A DNA stretch of 55,719 bases from Neoluteolibacter marinus (GTDB lineage: Bacteria; Verrucomicrobiota; Verrucomicrobiia; Verrucomicrobiales; Akkermansiaceae). The notes below the pieces were generated by a model. It searched no databases. It had not been told where the DNA came from and worked only from the letters and a program-made list of their open reading frames with translations. Shown piece after piece: positions 8,469 to 19,103 of this stretch; position 1 is the first letter of the stretch; each line of letters starts with the position of its first letter. Location of the stretch: contig NZ_JACZFQ010000036.1 in assembly GCF_014904755.1 (NCBI RefSeq), positions 1 to 55,719 of the forward strand, given 5' to 3'. Position numbers and translations under genes: made by a program.

Positions 8469-9788
8469 CTATTTCGTGGCTGCGGGCAGCGGGGTGAAGG
8501 CCCCCGGGTCGCCCATGAACACCAGGAACTCGCGACGGCTTGCTTCCCTGCGGATGGCCCCGCGGAAGCGCGCCTGGGAGCCGACCATCGCCTGCATCTT
8601 CTCGAGGCTGAGGTCTTTCCATTCCGACGAGAGGAAGCTCGCCCAGCGGGTGGCGGATTCGCCCTCGACCGCAAACTCGAGGTAGAGGGTGGCGCCTGAC
8701 TGGCTCTTTTCGGCGCTGCGGATGGTGCCTTCGAGGATGACTTCCTTGCCGACCTGGTTGTTCGGGGATTGGGACGCCTCGGCGGCCAGTCGGGCGGCGA
8801 GGAGTTCGACTTCTTCCTTGCGGGAAGGTTTTTTCGGCGTCGCCGGGGTGGCCGGGGCCTCCACGGAGGGAGCAGGAGTTTCCGACGAAACTTGGGTGGT
8901 GGAAACTCCTGCGATTGCCGGGGTGCGCGGGTGCATTTTTTTCCAGACCAGCAGTCCGGTCATCGCCAGCACCAGCAGAGCGACCACCACGATCGGCCAG
9001 GGGGACGACTTCTGCTTCAGCTTGGGCTGGGCGGCCGGCGCCTTCATCGGCACGGTCGGCAGGCCCGGGTCGGTGGCGTTGACGATCGTTTGCGGTTCGC
9101 TGCCGGTGAGGTTGGCGGCGGCGTGGAGGGTGGCGCGGGCCTCCTCGAGGGTCCAGATGCCGGGGTCGGCGGTGATCGCCTTGAACCAGGCACCGAGGCC
9201 CTCGCCGGCCTGCGCGGAAATGACCCGGCCCTGCCAGTGCATGGCGGCTTCGCCGAGTCCGACCAGGGGTGCCAGGCTCTTGCGGTCGCCGCTGCCGCCC
9301 AGCCAGCGCAGCGGGGAGATCCAGAACGTCACCCCGCGGCCCTCGGTGCCGCTGGAAAGGATCACCGTCTCGGGCTCGGTTTCGACCCACACGGCTTCTT
9401 CTCCCAAGGCCTTGGCGAGCATCTGGGAGGCTTCCAGGGCGTGGTCGAGCAGGGCCTTGGTGGAGCCCGGGCTGAGCGGCTTGTCCCGGAGGTGATCGGA
9501 GAGCAGCGTGCCGTCGAGCCATTCGGTGACCAGGTAGGGCATCCCGTCGACCGGGTCGCAGCCGCCGTCGAGGATGGTGCGCAAGGTCGGGTGCTTGACC
9601 GCTTTCAGGCGCTCGATGGCCGCCCCGTAGGCCTCCCGTTCCTCGCCTTCGAGGCCGCCACCGTCGGGGCCGAAGGGGAAAAAGCGCCGCAGCACGACGT
9701 CGGCGTCGGTTTCCCGGTCGACGGCATGGAAAACCACCCCGTGGCTGTCCTGGGAGACGATTTCCTGGATCTCGTAGCGGCGTATCAC
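8469..9788 (-). CDS. Membrane-anchored kinase-like protein (apparent pseudokinase) with C-terminal OB-like domain
   Basis: A 439-residue protein from GTG 9788 (MIRRYEIQEIVSQDS). Residues 1-250 resemble a Ser/Thr kinase N-lobe and hinge (VVFHAVDRETDADVVLRRF, then YLVTEWLDGTLLSDHL). The catalytic HRD and DFG motifs are not found, and the invariant Lys position reads as Arg, so it is probably inactive as a kinase. One membrane segment follows at ~262-281 (PWPIVVVALLVLAMTGLLVW), then a linker rich in Thr, Ala and Pro. The C-terminal domain at ~350-439 (ILEGTIRSAEKSQSGATLYL) has an OB-fold-like pattern. It lies 11 bases upstream of recG on the same strand, and lepA diverges from it. A scaffolding or sensing role is a guess. 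Confidence 0.6.
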   Translation of the reverse strand: MIRRYEIQEIVSQDSHGVVFHAVDRETDADVVLRRFFPFGPDGGGLEGEEREAYGAAIERLKAVKHPTLRTILDGGCDPVDGMPYLVTEWLDGTLLSDHLRDKPLSPGSTKALLDHALEASQMLAKALGEEAVWVETEPETVILSSGTEGRGVTFWISPLRWLGGSGDRKSLAPLVGLGEAAMHWQGRVISAQAGEGLGAWFKAITADPGIWTLEEARATLHAAANLTGSEPQTIVNATDPGLPTVPMKAPAAQPKLKQKSSPWPIVVVALLVLAMTGLLVWKKMHPRTPAIAGVSTTQVSSETPAPSVEAPATPATPKKPSRKEEVELLAARLAAEASQSPNNQVGKEVILEGTIRSAEKSQSGATLYLEFAVEGESATRWASFLSSEWKDLSLEKMQAMVGSQARFRGAIRREASRREFLVFMGDPGAFTPLPAATK

Positions 9789-9958
9789 TGCCCATCGCCT
9801 AGCAAATGAGCGGAGGGTTCGGCAACCTCGGGTGCGCCGGCCTATGGAAAAGGGGAGCGGGCCCGGGAATGCGGGCATCGCCGGGCTCCCTTGAGCACAT
9901 CCCTTTCTTTTTCCGTGCGTTCGGTGTATTCCGCGGCTTCCATCCGCCGCGTCCGCCC

Positions 9959-11758
<1,800 letters not shown>

Positions 11759-11770
11759 GCCGGCGGCGGG

Positions 11771-13456
11771 TCAGGGCGTGGTGCCGGCCGGGACCAGCAC
11801 GAAAAAGCGCCGGCTCTGGCTGATGGCCGCTTCATAGAAGTCGGTGCGGTTGACCGCGACCGGGGTGGTCCCGAATCCGGTCAGGGCGTTCGAGGCGAAG
11901 ACATCGACGGGACCGCCGGACTCGAACTCGATGCGGATCCGCGGCCCGGTGGGAGAGGAAACCTGCTGAACCAGGGTGATGCGGATGCCCGGGTCCGGCA
12001 CGATTTCATACGCGCCGAAATCCACCGTGCCGTTCTGGATGCGCCCGTTGCCGGCCAGATCGGTCACGCCGGGGCTCACCCAGGAATTCTCGGCGGAGTC
12101 GATGAGATAGGCTCCCGAGAGCAGCCGGAGGTTGCCGCTGGTCGAGGGTTGGAAAAGGGTGTCGCCCGGTGCGGTGGACAACGTCACGGGCTCGACGAAG
12201 GTCGGGAAACCGGTCAGCAGGCCCTCGATGTTGCCGCTGCCCGGATGCCCCACCGCGGTGTCGTAGACATGATCGTAGTAGGGAGCGCTGGCCGGGCTGA
12301 TGACCCAGATCCCGGAAACTTGGTCGGTGTAGTCGTTCTGGACGTAGTTCCGGAACACGATCGTGTTCAGCAGCGACTTCGGGGCGGGGCCGGTCATGCT
12401 GATGCCGCCGCCACCGGTGAAGGCGGTGTTCCAGGCGATCGTGCAATTCAGGAAAGTGATGCTTCCGGCGACCGCCTGGCTGCTCGAGTTGACCAGGCTC
12501 GTTTGATGGACGCCGCCGCCGCTGCTGGCCACCCCGGGGTTTCCCGCGCGGTTGCCGGAGATCACGCAGTTCTCGAAGGTGCAGCTGGCCCTGCCCCGCA
12601 CCGAGGCCCCGCCGCCATTGGTCCCGCGGTTGCCCTTGAGCCGGCAGTTGCGGATCAATGCGCCGGTGACCGCGGTGGAATCCGCACTGGTTTGCAGCGA
12701 CAGCCCGCCGCCTTGGGTCAGGCCGTCGCGATTGTTGAGGAAATCGCAACCGGTGATCGTGGCATTCATGCCCACCACCAGCAACCCGCCGCCGCTTGAT
12801 CCGGCCTGGCCGCTGCCGTTGTCGCGGAACAGGCAGTCGCTGGCGACCACCTCGAAGGATGGAGTGAGCGAGGCGTCTGAAACCGCCACGGCGCGGCCGT
12901 TGTTGCCGCGGAGCACACAGTTCCGCATTTCCAGATCGGAACCCGTGCAGTCGATGCCGAGGATGTTCCCGCCGGTGATGCCGATGCCGTCGAGCGTTGG
13001 TCCGACCGCGAGTCCGCTGGCGGTGACGACCCGCGAGCTCATGCCCGGCGAGGTGATGAGGTCGACGAACCCGTCGCCATTCGTATCTCGGGTCTGGGTG
13101 ATGTCTCCGGAAAGGATCGTCGGATAGGCCACGGGGTCGCGCTGCCGGGTCGTGCCCGATGGCTCGTAGCCGCCGAGAAGCGTGATGCCGCTTTTCAGGA
13201 TGAAGGTTTCGGAGGCGTCGTCCCCGGTTCGGGCGCGTCCCTCATCCGGATAATAAATGCCACCGGCGATGTGCAAGGTGGCCCCGGCGGAGGCTTCATC
13301 GAGGGCGTCCTGAAGTTTGATGACCGGGCTGCTCCAGTCATCGCCCGTGCCACTGCCACCGGGATGGTTGATGTCGACGTAAATGTCGCCAGCCCGGCAG
13401 ACCGCCGATCCAACGAGCAGCGGTAAGAGGGGGGAAAAGGCGGTTCTGAAAATCAT
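11771..13456 (-). CDS. Secreted right-handed beta-helix protein
   Basis: A 561-residue exported protein with a signal peptide at residues 1-22 (MIFRTAFSPLLPLLVGSAVCRA). It opens with DIYVDINHPGGSGTGDDWSSP and LQDALDEASAGATLHIAGG, the usual entry to pectate-lyase-like solenoids in this phylum. The body has repeated rungs such as IRNCRLKGNRGTNGGG, FENCVISGNRAG and FLNCTIAWNTAFTGGGG, which are parallel beta-helix coils. A short C-terminal domain of ~80 residues ends the protein. No catalytic residues of a particular polysaccharide lyase or hydrolase can be assigned, so it may bind or degrade glycans, or be structural. It converges with lepA, with 12 bases between their stops. Confidence 0.75.
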   Translation of the reverse strand: MIFRTAFSPLLPLLVGSAVCRAGDIYVDINHPGGSGTGDDWSSPVIKLQDALDEASAGATLHIAGGIYYPDEGRARTGDDASETFILKSGITLLGGYEPSGTTRQRDPVAYPTILSGDITQTRDTNGDGFVDLITSPGMSSRVVTASGLAVGPTLDGIGITGGNILGIDCTGSDLEMRNCVLRGNNGRAVAVSDASLTPSFEVVASDCLFRDNGSGQAGSSGGGLLVVGMNATITGCDFLNNRDGLTQGGGLSLQTSADSTAVTGALIRNCRLKGNRGTNGGGASVRGRASCTFENCVISGNRAGNPGVASSGGGVHQTSLVNSSSQAVAGSITFLNCTIAWNTAFTGGGGISMTGPAPKSLLNTIVFRNYVQNDYTDQVSGIWVISPASAPYYDHVYDTAVGHPGSGNIEGLLTGFPTFVEPVTLSTAPGDTLFQPSTSGNLRLLSGAYLIDSAENSWVSPGVTDLAGNGRIQNGTVDFGAYEIVPDPGIRITLVQQVSSPTGPRIRIEFESGGPVDVFASNALTGFGTTPVAVNRTDFYEAAISQSRRFFVLVPAGTTP

Positions 13457-13629
13457 GATGCGGGGGATTTGGGAGGGAAATGACCTGCTACGCTAGGTCG
13501 TGCCGGGACAAACCGGCAAGCCGCCAATTGTGACGCGGCTGAATGAGGGCATTTCGCAACGCGTGGAAGTCGGACCGTCGGGAGCGCGGCGATGTTACCC
13601 GGCCGCCATGAGAGGTTGCCTTGAGCGTC

Positions 13630-13881
13630 CTACGATGAACCAAGTAAATGGTGGGAAACAAAGCCCGCGGCACCCACAAGCAGGAAAAACACCGTGAGCT
13701 TCAGCGATTTTCCGAAGTCCCGCTGCAACTCCTTGTCGATCCACGATAACAAATCAGGCTTCAGGGAGTACCAGACGCATTCCCAGAAGTCCTACTTGTC
13801 CCCGAAAAACGGACGGAACAGCAACCCGAAGACGAGTCCAGCGATGGCGATCGAGAAGAGAATCGAGGGGTCATTTAACAT
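13630..13881 (-). pseudogene. Small membrane protein gene interrupted by an in-frame TAG
   Basis: The complement from ATG 13881 reads MLNDPSILFSIAIAGLVFGL and FRPFFGDK, then TAG (13794-13792). It continues in the same frame with DFWECVWYSLKPDLLSWID and KLTVFFLLVGAAGFVSHHLL to a second TAG at 13632-13630. Together these are 83 codons: a hydrophobic helix, a D-F-W-E-C cytoplasmic segment and a second hydrophobic helix. This two-helix layout is familiar to me from small verrucomicrobial membrane proteins, but I cannot name a family. Continuous protein-like sequence on both sides of one stop points to a single nonsense mutation or a sequence error. Function is unknown. Confidence 0.55.
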
Positions 13882-13990
13882 GGGCTGGCAGAACGGTCTC
13901 CGGTTCTACTCGGGTGATGAATCGCAATGGATTTGCCCCCGACCTCACTGGCGACGCGAAAGTAAACAGGGTGAGGCTGCCTTCGGGTCG

Positions 13991-14422
13991 TCAAAAGTCC
14001 GGCTTTTCTGATGCCGCGAAAGTCGCGAACAGGAAGTCCTCGATGCCGGCGTCGGTGGCGATCTTGTGAAGGCGCAGGAAGTGGCGGGCCGGTTGGTTGG
14101 CCGGGATGCGCACGCGGAGATAGGGGCGCCAGCCGAGATCATTCCAGAGCTCCGCTTCCTTGGTCAAATGAACCCCCAGCTCGTCTTCCGTGACGAAGCC
14201 CGTGCCGGAGATCGCCCATCCACGTGCGGAATCGAGCGAAACGTAGGCCGCGGCGCCATGGCATCGATCGATGTATTCCGAGGCGCTGGCCTCCGGAAGG
14301 GGGAGGCGGGGATGGTCCCGGGTATACTTCCAGTGCCCTTGGCTCACCCAATGCGCCGGGAGCCAGCACAACATCAGGAGCATCATCAAGCACGAGTGGC
14401 AGCAGACCAGGGTTTGCTTCAT
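13991..14422 (-). CDS. Exported protein of unknown function with ExbD-like C-terminal segment
   Basis: 143 residues from ATG 14422. The N-terminus (MKQTLVCCHSCLMMLLMLCW) is a signal peptide or membrane anchor with four Cys in the first 19 residues. The C-terminal half (WRPYLRVRIPANQPARHFLR, then TDAGIEDFLFATFA) resembles the periplasmic domain of ExbD/TolR-like proteins, where a strand, a helix and an alanine-rich end follow the same spacing. The similarity is faint and ExbB is absent nearby, so I do not call it ExbD. It lies 64 bases downstream of an ECF sigma gene on the same strand and could be in its operon. Confidence 0.5.
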   Translation of the reverse strand: MKQTLVCCHSCLMMLLMLCWLPAHWVSQGHWKYTRDHPRLPLPEASASEYIDRCHGAAAYVSLDSARGWAISGTGFVTEDELGVHLTKEAELWNDLGWRPYLRVRIPANQPARHFLRLHKIATDAGIEDFLFATFAASEKPDF

Positions 14423-14486
14423 GCGTGGAGGAACGTCGGGTCGATGGAAAAGCTTGGGACACTGTTTCCTCGCCACTGGATTGATT

Positions 14487-15185
14487 CTAACCGAAGGCGG
14501 CCATCAGCGCGGAAAGCTCTTCCTCGACTTGCGCGGGGTCCGCGAGCGTGCGGGCGACCTCTTCCCGGAGCAGCGAGCGATAGCGTTTCCTCAATCGATG
14601 CACGGCCACCCGCACCGCGCCTGCCTCCATCCCGAGCGCTGCGGCCGCCTCGGCGTAAGAAATCTCATCCCGGTCCACCGTGAGATAGGGGCGCAGGCCG
14701 GCGAAGCGACGGGGGTCGGCGACTTCGGCGGCGAGCGACACGAGCACGCGCGCCAGCAAGGTGGTCGCCCAGGACCGGTCGTAGCAGGCATCAGGCGGCA
14801 GGCCGGATTCGTCGGCGAGCTGGAAGCGGGAATCGGCCTCCTGCCAGTCGAGCGGGAAGGGTTCGATGCCCCCGCCGCGCTTCAGGGCCCGGCGGCGGTC
14901 GTGGTCGTTGGCGAGATGGTGCTTCACCGCCGCCAGCAGGAAGGCGCGGAACTTGCCGTTCTCGCGACGGAGCCCGGCGATGTCGCCCCGTTCCAGGAGC
15001 TGAGCGAAGAAGCCCTGGGTCAGGTCCTCGGCGTCCTCCTTCGACCGGCTACGGCGTCTGACGTAGGAATAGACGGGAATCCAGTAAGCGGAACAAAGTT
15101 CGGCCAGGGCGCTGCCGTCCGCTTTCCCGGCGGCGCGGACCAGGGTCCAGCGGGTGGTCGCGAAGAGGTCGTCGGGAGGCTTCAT
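14487..15185 (-). CDS. ECF RNA polymerase sigma factor (planctomycete/verrucomicrobial type)
   Basis: 232 residues. Sigma region 2 lies at residues ~10-90 (TRWTLVRAAGKADGSALAEL, then KEDAEDLTQGFFAQLLERG) and region 4 at ~165-215 (VDRDEISYAEAAAALGMEAG, then VAVHRLRKRYRSLLREEV). The opening 'FATTRWTLV' and the motif DLTQGFF mark the sigma sub-family that usually sits beside Ser/Thr kinase genes. Here the kinase gene lies 65 bases upstream on the same strand, so kinase and sigma factor are probably co-transcribed and functionally linked. The start is ATG 15185. Confidence 0.88.
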   Translation of the reverse strand: MKPPDDLFATTRWTLVRAAGKADGSALAELCSAYWIPVYSYVRRRSRSKEDAEDLTQGFFAQLLERGDIAGLRRENGKFRAFLLAAVKHHLANDHDRRRALKRGGGIEPFPLDWQEADSRFQLADESGLPPDACYDRSWATTLLARVLVSLAAEVADPRRFAGLRPYLTVDRDEISYAEAAAALGMEAGAVRVAVHRLRKRYRSLLREEVARTLADPAQVEEELSALMAAFG

Positions 15186-15250
15186 CGTGGCGGTGGATTG
15201 GAAGCTGCCTGGATTTCGGGAGCGATCGCCGGGAGAGAGGTTTACCTTGC

Positions 15251-16975
15251 TTACCGGGTGACGATTTGGACGGGATAATGGCCGCTACCCGGTGGCGTGC
15301 GCAGGTTCGGCATGGTCGAGACAATCGACGCGCTCCACATGAACAAGCGGAGCCAGACCCCGAACAGGGCCCAGCGTCCTTCCTTGGTCCTGCTGCCGGC
15401 AACCCCGAACCCCAAAGCCAGGCACATCAGTGTCACGAAGGTCCACGCATTCGATGCCGGGAAGCTTATTGCGAGGGCGGACGGCAGCAGGAATGACAGG
15501 ACCAGCGCGATCAGCCCGATCTTTCCCGCAAGCGCTCCCCGGTTGGCCGGGGGCAGTCCCATCCCGAGAAGGGCTCCGGCGAGCCCCGTCAAGGCGCCGG
15601 CAAGCACAAGTCCGGGGGTGATCCGGAACAGCCTGCTGAACGAAGTGGGCGGAAAGGTGGCTGTCTCCTTCACCTGCAAGATGTCTCCGAACTTCTCCGA
15701 CAAGGCATGTTCCAACCGTTGAATCTCCGCCCTTGCGGTGAATTCGTCCGCATGCTCGACCAAGACCTGCCACTCCCGGGAATCACCGCTGCGGGAGAGC
15801 GATGCGTGGGGCCCGTGTTGGCGGGTGACAGCCGCCAGGCGATCGTCAAGCTGCGGCGGAGGCTCGGCTTTCGTCTCGAGCCGGATTGCCACCCGCCACG
15901 GAAGGTCATTTGAATCCCGCAACATGCCCGCAAGTCCCCCGAGGAAGAGCAGCAGCCCGAGCACTTGGACCGGGATGCCCCATCGTCCCAAGGCGGCGAT
16001 TCGCTTGCTTCTCCGGGGAGTAACCCCGGCCTCCTCCACCCGGGTTTTCATCGCGCTCGCCTGCTGGAAGCGGAGCTCGGGATTCTTTTCCAGGGCCTGC
16101 AGGACGATCTCGTCGAGCCGCACGTCGATCTTCACCTTCCGCGACGGTCGCTCGAGGCGTTGGTCCGGCAATTCGCCGGTGAGCATCTGATAGAGGACAA
16201 CGCCGAGGGCATAGATGTCGGCGCGGTGATCGACCTCCGTCGGGTTGTCGATCTGCTCGGGGGCCATGTACTGCGGGGTGCCCATCACCTGGCCGGCGAC
16301 GGTGTGGAGCGGGTCGGCCGGGGCGGGGCCGGAGGGATGATCCGCATCGGTGGCGGCGAGTTTTGCGAGTCCGAAGTCGGCGACCTTCACCCTGCCGCGG
16401 CGATCGATGAGCAGATTCTCCGGCTTGATGTCGCGGTGGACGATGCCGTGGTCGTGGGCGAATTGCAGGGCGTCGCAAACCTGCGGGACGATCGCGAGAG
16501 CCTCGCGCGGGGAAATGCGACCTTGTTGGAGGAGCTGGCGGAGATTCACGCCATCGACGTGCTCCATGAGGATGAAGTAGTAGCTGCCGCTGCGGCCGAA
16601 CTCGTGCAACGTGACGATCCCGGGATGGGCGAGCTTCGCGAGCGCCTTGGCCTCGCGGGCGAAGCGGTCGGCGAACGACGGCGACTCGCCGAGCGCGGGC
16701 GGCAGGATTTTCAAGGCGACGACGCGGTCGAGCTGCCGCTGCCGGACGCGATAAACCGCGCCCATGCCGCCCTGGCCGATGAGTCCGAGAATTTCAAGAT
16801 GGGGGAAATCCTTCGCGAGTTCCTCCAGCGAGGGCGGATCGAAGGCGAGCCGTCCGCCGTCCGGAATGGTGTCCTCCGCGGCCCCCTGGCGCAGTAGGTC
16901 GGCCGGCGAAAGGCCGCCGAGCGGGGAGGAGAAGTCAGGATGTGCCATGCCGGTGTCGTCGGATTCTGGGGTCAT
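15251..16975 (-). CDS. Membrane Ser/Thr protein kinase, PknB-like
   Basis: 574 residues. The kinase domain spans ~60-325 and appears active: glycine loop GLIGQGGMGAVY, Lys89, HRDIKPEN at 180-187, DFG at 200-202 and the APE-like MAPEQ. Membrane segments follow: one near 335-355 (VQVLGLLLFLGGLAG), then several hydrophobic helices from ~440 to the C-terminus. Between them lies a soluble, presumably extracytoplasmic domain of ~80 residues with LEHALSEKFGDILQVKE. The gene precedes an ECF sigma factor gene on the same strand. In Planctomycetes and Verrucomicrobia this pairing suggests the kinase signals to the sigma factor. The input signal is unknown. Confidence 0.9.
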   Translation of the reverse strand: MTPESDDTGMAHPDFSSPLGGLSPADLLRQGAAEDTIPDGGRLAFDPPSLEELAKDFPHLEILGLIGQGGMGAVYRVRQRQLDRVVALKILPPALGESPSFADRFAREAKALAKLAHPGIVTLHEFGRSGSYYFILMEHVDGVNLRQLLQQGRISPREALAIVPQVCDALQFAHDHGIVHRDIKPENLLIDRRGRVKVADFGLAKLAATDADHPSGPAPADPLHTVAGQVMGTPQYMAPEQIDNPTEVDHRADIYALGVVLYQMLTGELPDQRLERPSRKVKIDVRLDEIVLQALEKNPELRFQQASAMKTRVEEAGVTPRRSKRIAALGRWGIPVQVLGLLLFLGGLAGMLRDSNDLPWRVAIRLETKAEPPPQLDDRLAAVTRQHGPHASLSRSGDSREWQVLVEHADEFTARAEIQRLEHALSEKFGDILQVKETATFPPTSFSRLFRITPGLVLAGALTGLAGALLGMGLPPANRGALAGKIGLIALVLSFLLPSALAISFPASNAWTFVTLMCLALGFGVAGSRTKEGRWALFGVWLRLFMWSASIVSTMPNLRTPPGSGHYPVQIVTR

Positions 16976-17082
16976 GCCTTACCCAGAAGCAACCCGCCGG
17001 ATGTGTTACGCGGATGATGCGGAAAATTCCGCTGCCCGGGGTGGTCAGGGGGCGCCCGGTCTGGTTGGCTGCCGGCGCCGCC

Positions 17083-18255
17083 ATGCTGAAAGACTTTTCC
17101 TTCTCCGCCCTGGTCGCGGGGTTCGTTTCGGTGCTCGTCGGCTTCACCAGCTCGGTCGCGATCATTTTCCAGGCGACGCGGAATCTGGGCGCGACGCCGG
17201 AGCAGACGGCGTCGTGGCTGTGGGCGATCGGCATCGGCATGGCGATCCCGACCGTCGCGCTGTCGCTGGCGACGCGGAAGCCGATCCTGGTCGCGTGGTC
17301 GACCCCCGGCGCCGCGGTGATCGGGGCGGCGGCCGCGGCGGGCAACCTGACGATGCCGCAGGCGATCGGCGTCTTCCTGTTCAGCGCGGTGCTGGTGATG
17401 ATCGCCGGTTTCAGCGGCGGCTTCGAGCGGGTGATGAAGCGCCTGCCGCTGCCGCTGGCCTCGGCCCTGTTGGCGGGGGTGCTCTCGCGCTTCGCGCTCG
17501 ATGCCTTCACCGCGATCCCGGAGAACCCGCCGCTGGTGCTTTCGATGGCCGCGGCCTACGTGGCCGGCCGGCGCTTCTGGCCGCGGGCGAACGTGCCGGT
17601 GGTGCTGGTCCTCGGCGTGGTGATCGCGGCGGTGCAGGGCCTGCTCCACCTGGAGTCGGTGCCGTGGTCGGTGACCACGCCGGTGTGGACCACGCCGGAG
17701 TTCTCGCTTTCGGCGCTGATCGGCGTGGGTATCCCGCTGTTCATCGTCACCATGGCCTCGCAGAACCTGCCCGGGATCGCCGCCATCCGGGTCGGTGGCT
17801 ACGAGGCCCCGGTGTCGAAGATCATCGGCTGGACCGGCGTGTCGACCTTCCTGCTGGCACCGTTCGGGGCCTTCGCCCTGAACCTGGCGGCGATCACCGC
17901 GGCGTTCTGCGTCGGGCCGGAAGCCCATCCCGACCCAAGGCGGCGCTACTGGGCGCCGCTGTGCGCGGCCTTCTTCTACCTGTTGATCGGGATCTTCGGG
18001 GCGACCGTGGCGGGCTTGTTCGCCGCCTTCCCGCACGAACTGGTGCTGGCGGTGGCCGGGCTGGCGCTGCTGGCAACCATCGCCAACTCGCTGGCGGCCG
18101 CCTTGGCGGACGAGGCCTATCGCGAGGCCTCGGCGATGACCTTCTTCGTGACCCTGTCGGGCATCACGCTGCTCGGCGTGGGATCCGCCTTTTGGGGAAT
18201 CGCCGCCGGCGGGGTGGTGCTCGCCTTGCGCAAGCGGGCCGAATCCGCGGTTTGA
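17083..18255 (+). CDS. benE: BenE-family benzoate/H+ symporter-like transporter
   Basis: 390 residues from ATG 17083, matching the ~390 of E. coli BenE (YdcO). The N-terminal segment VAGFVSVLVGFTSSVAIIFQ and the later ASQNLPGIAAIRVGGYEAP are characteristic of the family. About eleven to twelve hydrophobic helices run through the protein. BenE proteins belong to the nucleobase/ascorbate-like transporter fold and are proposed to import benzoate by proton symport. No benzoate catabolic genes are present nearby, so the substrate here is open. Earlier in-frame starts exist at 17014 and 16942, but these would add a polar extension not typical of the family. Confidence 0.85.
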   Translation: MLKDFSFSALVAGFVSVLVGFTSSVAIIFQATRNLGATPEQTASWLWAIGIGMAIPTVALSLATRKPILVAWSTPGAAVIGAAAAAGNLTMPQAIGVFLFSAVLVMIAGFSGGFERVMKRLPLPLASALLAGVLSRFALDAFTAIPENPPLVLSMAAAYVAGRRFWPRANVPVVLVLGVVIAAVQGLLHLESVPWSVTTPVWTTPEFSLSALIGVGIPLFIVTMASQNLPGIAAIRVGGYEAPVSKIIGWTGVSTFLLAPFGAFALNLAAITAAFCVGPEAHPDPRRRYWAPLCAAFFYLLIGIFGATVAGLFAAFPHELVLAVAGLALLATIANSLAAALADEAYREASAMTFFVTLSGITLLGVGSAFWGIAAGGVVLALRKRAESAV

Positions 18256-18286
18256 CAGCGCCGGCGGGCACGCTTTGCTGACCACG

Positions 18287-19060
18287 ATGAAAACGCTTCT
18301 CCTCTCCCTGCTCACCGCCGCCTCCGCCTCCGCCGCGCTGGTGGAAAAGACCGTGGAATACGACCAAGGCGGCACCACCCTCGAAGGCTTCCATGTCTAC
18401 AACGACGCGTTTCCGGGCAAACGGCCGGGGGTGTTGATCATCCACCAGTGGACCGGGCTGACCGACTACGAGAAGATGCGCGCGCGCCTGTTGGCGGAGA
18501 TGGGCTTCAATGTCTTCGCCGCCGACATCTACGGCAAGGGCATCCGGCCGCAGCCACCCGAAGCGGGGAAGGAGGCCGGGAAATACAAGGACGACCGCGA
18601 CCTCTATCGCGCCCGCCTCGACGCCGGTCTCGAGGTGCTGAAGAAGGACGAGCACACCGATGCCACGAAGATCGCCGCGATCGGCTACTGCTTCGGCGGC
18701 ACCGGGGTGCTGGAGCTGGCCCGCAGTGGCGCGGACCTTGCCGGCGTGGTTTCCTTCCACGGCGGCTTGGGCGCTGGCGATGGCAAGGCCGCGGCGAAGG
18801 GCGGCGTGAAGGCGAAGGTGCTGGTGTGCCACGGCGCCGATGATCCCTTTGTTCCCGCCGACGAGCTCAGCGGGTTCCAGCAGGAGATGCGCGACGCCGG
18901 TGCCGACTGGCAGTTCATCGCCTACAGCGGGGCGGTCCATGCCTTCACCCAGAAGATGGCCGGCGACGACAACTCGAAGGGCGCGGCCTACAACGAAAAG
19001 GCCGACCGGCGTTCGTGGGAGCACATGAAGCTGTTCTTCGCGGAACTTTTCGGGGGGTGA
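18287..19060 (+). CDS. Exported dienelactone hydrolase-family protein
   Basis: 257 residues from ATG 18287, with a signal peptide (MKTLLLSLLTAASASA). The alpha/beta-hydrolase fold is of dienelactone hydrolase type. The nucleophile elbow is G-Y-C-F-G-G with Cys in place of Ser (~residues 130-135), the acid lies in HGADDPFVP, and the His in YSGAVHAFTQ. Cytosolic dienelactone hydrolases act in chlorocatechol breakdown, but exported members like this one have no established substrate and may be general esterases. The gene starts 31 bases after benE on the same strand, and a SOUL-domain gene follows, so a short operon is possible. Confidence 0.85.
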   Translation: MKTLLLSLLTAASASAALVEKTVEYDQGGTTLEGFHVYNDAFPGKRPGVLIIHQWTGLTDYEKMRARLLAEMGFNVFAADIYGKGIRPQPPEAGKEAGKYKDDRDLYRARLDAGLEVLKKDEHTDATKIAAIGYCFGGTGVLELARSGADLAGVVSFHGGLGAGDGKAAAKGGVKAKVLVCHGADDPFVPADELSGFQQEMRDAGADWQFIAYSGAVHAFTQKMAGDDNSKGAAYNEKADRRSWEHMKLFFAELFGG

Positions 19061-19103
19061 GATTTCCGGTTGCGGGCGGCCGCGCGCTCGCTTGCTTGAT
19101 GGC

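Noticed and set aside
8458-9795. A 1127-residue RecG with a long N-terminal extension
   Set aside because: The extension is an out-of-frame reading of the kinase-like gene, rich in Arg, Pro and Gly. RecG is complete without it.
13694-14011. A 105-residue plus-strand protein
   Set aside because: It has no recognisable features and overlaps the better-supported interrupted membrane gene on the other strand.
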